Source of the DNA: Candidatus Aegiribacteria sp.
GTDB taxonomy: Bacteria; Fermentibacterota; Fermentibacteria; Fermentibacterales; Fermentibacteraceae
DNA: 5,952 nucleotides
Assembly: GCA_021107345.1 (NCBI GenBank)
Contig: JAIOSX010000160.1
Location: forward strand, 1-5,952
Direction of reading: 5' to 3'
Positions 5,356 to 5,952 of this stretch are shown here, piece by piece. Position numbers and translations under genes: made by a program. The notes under the pieces are model-generated. The model saw nothing but the letters and a program-made list of their open reading frames with translations. It did no database searches and had not been told where the DNA came from. The stretch's first letter is position 1. Each line of letters begins with the position of its first letter.

Positions 5356-5952
5356 TTGAAAAAGAAACAGATCAGGGAATATTTCGAACTGGGACTTATC
5401 GGCATGGTAATCGTTTCGCCTGATCAAGATATCATTGAAATCAACGATTTCTTATGTGACATGCTCGGCTATACAAAAGAGGAGCTGCTCAGGATCAAGT
5501 GGTCTGATATTTCCCACCCTGATGACCTCCATGTGGCTGAAACCAAACTCAATCAAATGCTTTCAGGTGACATAGATGGTTATTCGCTTGAAATGCGTCT
5601 TATTCGCAAAGACAGCAACATCATTTATGTTAATATTTCATCTAAGTGCACCAAGAGACAGGACGGTTCCGTAGAGCAGATTATTTCACTCGTGCAGGAT
5701 ATCACCGAAAGAAAAAGATCTGACAGAATCATCAGGAAATCTGAACTGAAATACAGAACAGTGGTTGAGAATGCGAGAGAGTACATATGGCAGATTGACG
5801 TGCAAGGTAATTTCGTATTCATCAACAGATATGCCGAAGAAATGTCCGGTCAGAAAAGCACTAATCTGAAAGGAATGACTTTCTCACCTGCTATTCATCC
5901 CGATGATCTGGAACGCGTCCAAACGGTATTCCTGGACACATTAACTGGAAAT
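5356..5952 (+). CDS. PAS-domain sensor protein, 5' part only (possible histidine kinase)
   Basis: The 199 codons seen run off the right edge with no stop. Residues 1-121 form a complete PAS domain: ELGLIGMVIVSPD opening strands, NDFLCDMLGYTKEEL helix, SHPDDL, and the PAC-type ending VQDITERKRSD. A short helical linker leads to a second PAS from about residue 131 (ELKYRTVVENAREYIWQID), again with an HPDDLERV motif, which is cut off by the window end. There is no signal peptide or membrane helix in the visible part, so it appears cytosolic. PAS domains sense ligands, redox state or light and mediate dimerisation; the cofactor cannot be told here. The missing C-terminal part decides the output: histidine kinase is most common for this layout, but GGDEF/EAL or a transcription factor output is possible. 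Its start is TTG, supported by GAGGGG, and an in-frame TAG at 5329-5331 prevents much extension upstream. The gene is transcribed away from the secreted-protein gene and shares its upstream region. Confidence 0.9.
   Translation, partial: MKKKQIREYFELGLIGMVIVSPDQDIIEINDFLCDMLGYTKEELLRIKWSDISHPDDLHVAETKLNQMLSGDIDGYSLEMRLIRKDSNIIYVNISSKCTKRQDGSVEQIISLVQDITERKRSDRIIRKSELKYRTVVENAREYIWQIDVQGNFVFINRYAEEMSGQKSTNLKGMTFSPAIHPDDLERVQTVFLDTLTGN

Noticed and set aside
5625..5825. Minus-strand 66-codon open frame
   Set aside because: It is antisense to the PAS sensor gene, which has clear PAS motifs through the same bases.

Overview
The window looks like bacterial DNA of middling GC content: compact genes with Shine-Dalgarno-like sites, intergenic stretches richer in A+T, and signal-transduction and secreted-protein genes of ordinary bacterial type. 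The lineage cannot be fixed from sequence alone. The secreted beta-propeller-like protein and the large multi-PAS hybrid kinase would fit an uncultured environmental bacterium, possibly of the FCB/Fermentibacteria/WOR-3 sort, but that is a weak guess from protein style.

Layout, left to right. (1) Bases 1-138 form one long imperfect palindrome, just beyond the 3' end of the first gene. (2) Bases 160-3771 (minus strand) encode a 1203-residue soluble hybrid sensor histidine kinase. Its order is N-terminal receiver-like region, PAS, PAS, GAF, PAS, HisKA, HATPase_c, REC, REC. (3) Bases 3772-4129 are non-coding and hold a possible kinase promoter, a small repeated motif and two modest inverted repeats. 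(4) Bases 4130-5017 (minus strand) encode a short exported protein with a signal peptide and about five blade-like repeats. (5) Bases 5018-5355 are a divergent intergenic region. A very A+T-rich promoter points left toward the secreted protein, and a second candidate promoter, partly inside an inverted repeat, points right. (6) Bases 5356-5952 (plus strand) are the 5' part of another PAS-containing sensor that starts with TTG and runs off the window.

How the parts relate. The two sensor proteins are both PAS-based and cytoplasmic as far as can be seen, and they flank the secreted-protein gene. Nothing shows that they act in one pathway, and the three genes appear to be separate transcription units (the first two are codirectional but 358 bases apart). 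The kinase has two intact receiver domains but no HPt domain, so a complete His-Asp-His-Asp relay would need an HPt protein and an output regulator encoded elsewhere. The most notable details are the apparently degenerate N-terminal receiver of the kinase, with Glu at the phospho-Asp position, and the long palindrome at the left edge. No clear new multi-gene system is visible.
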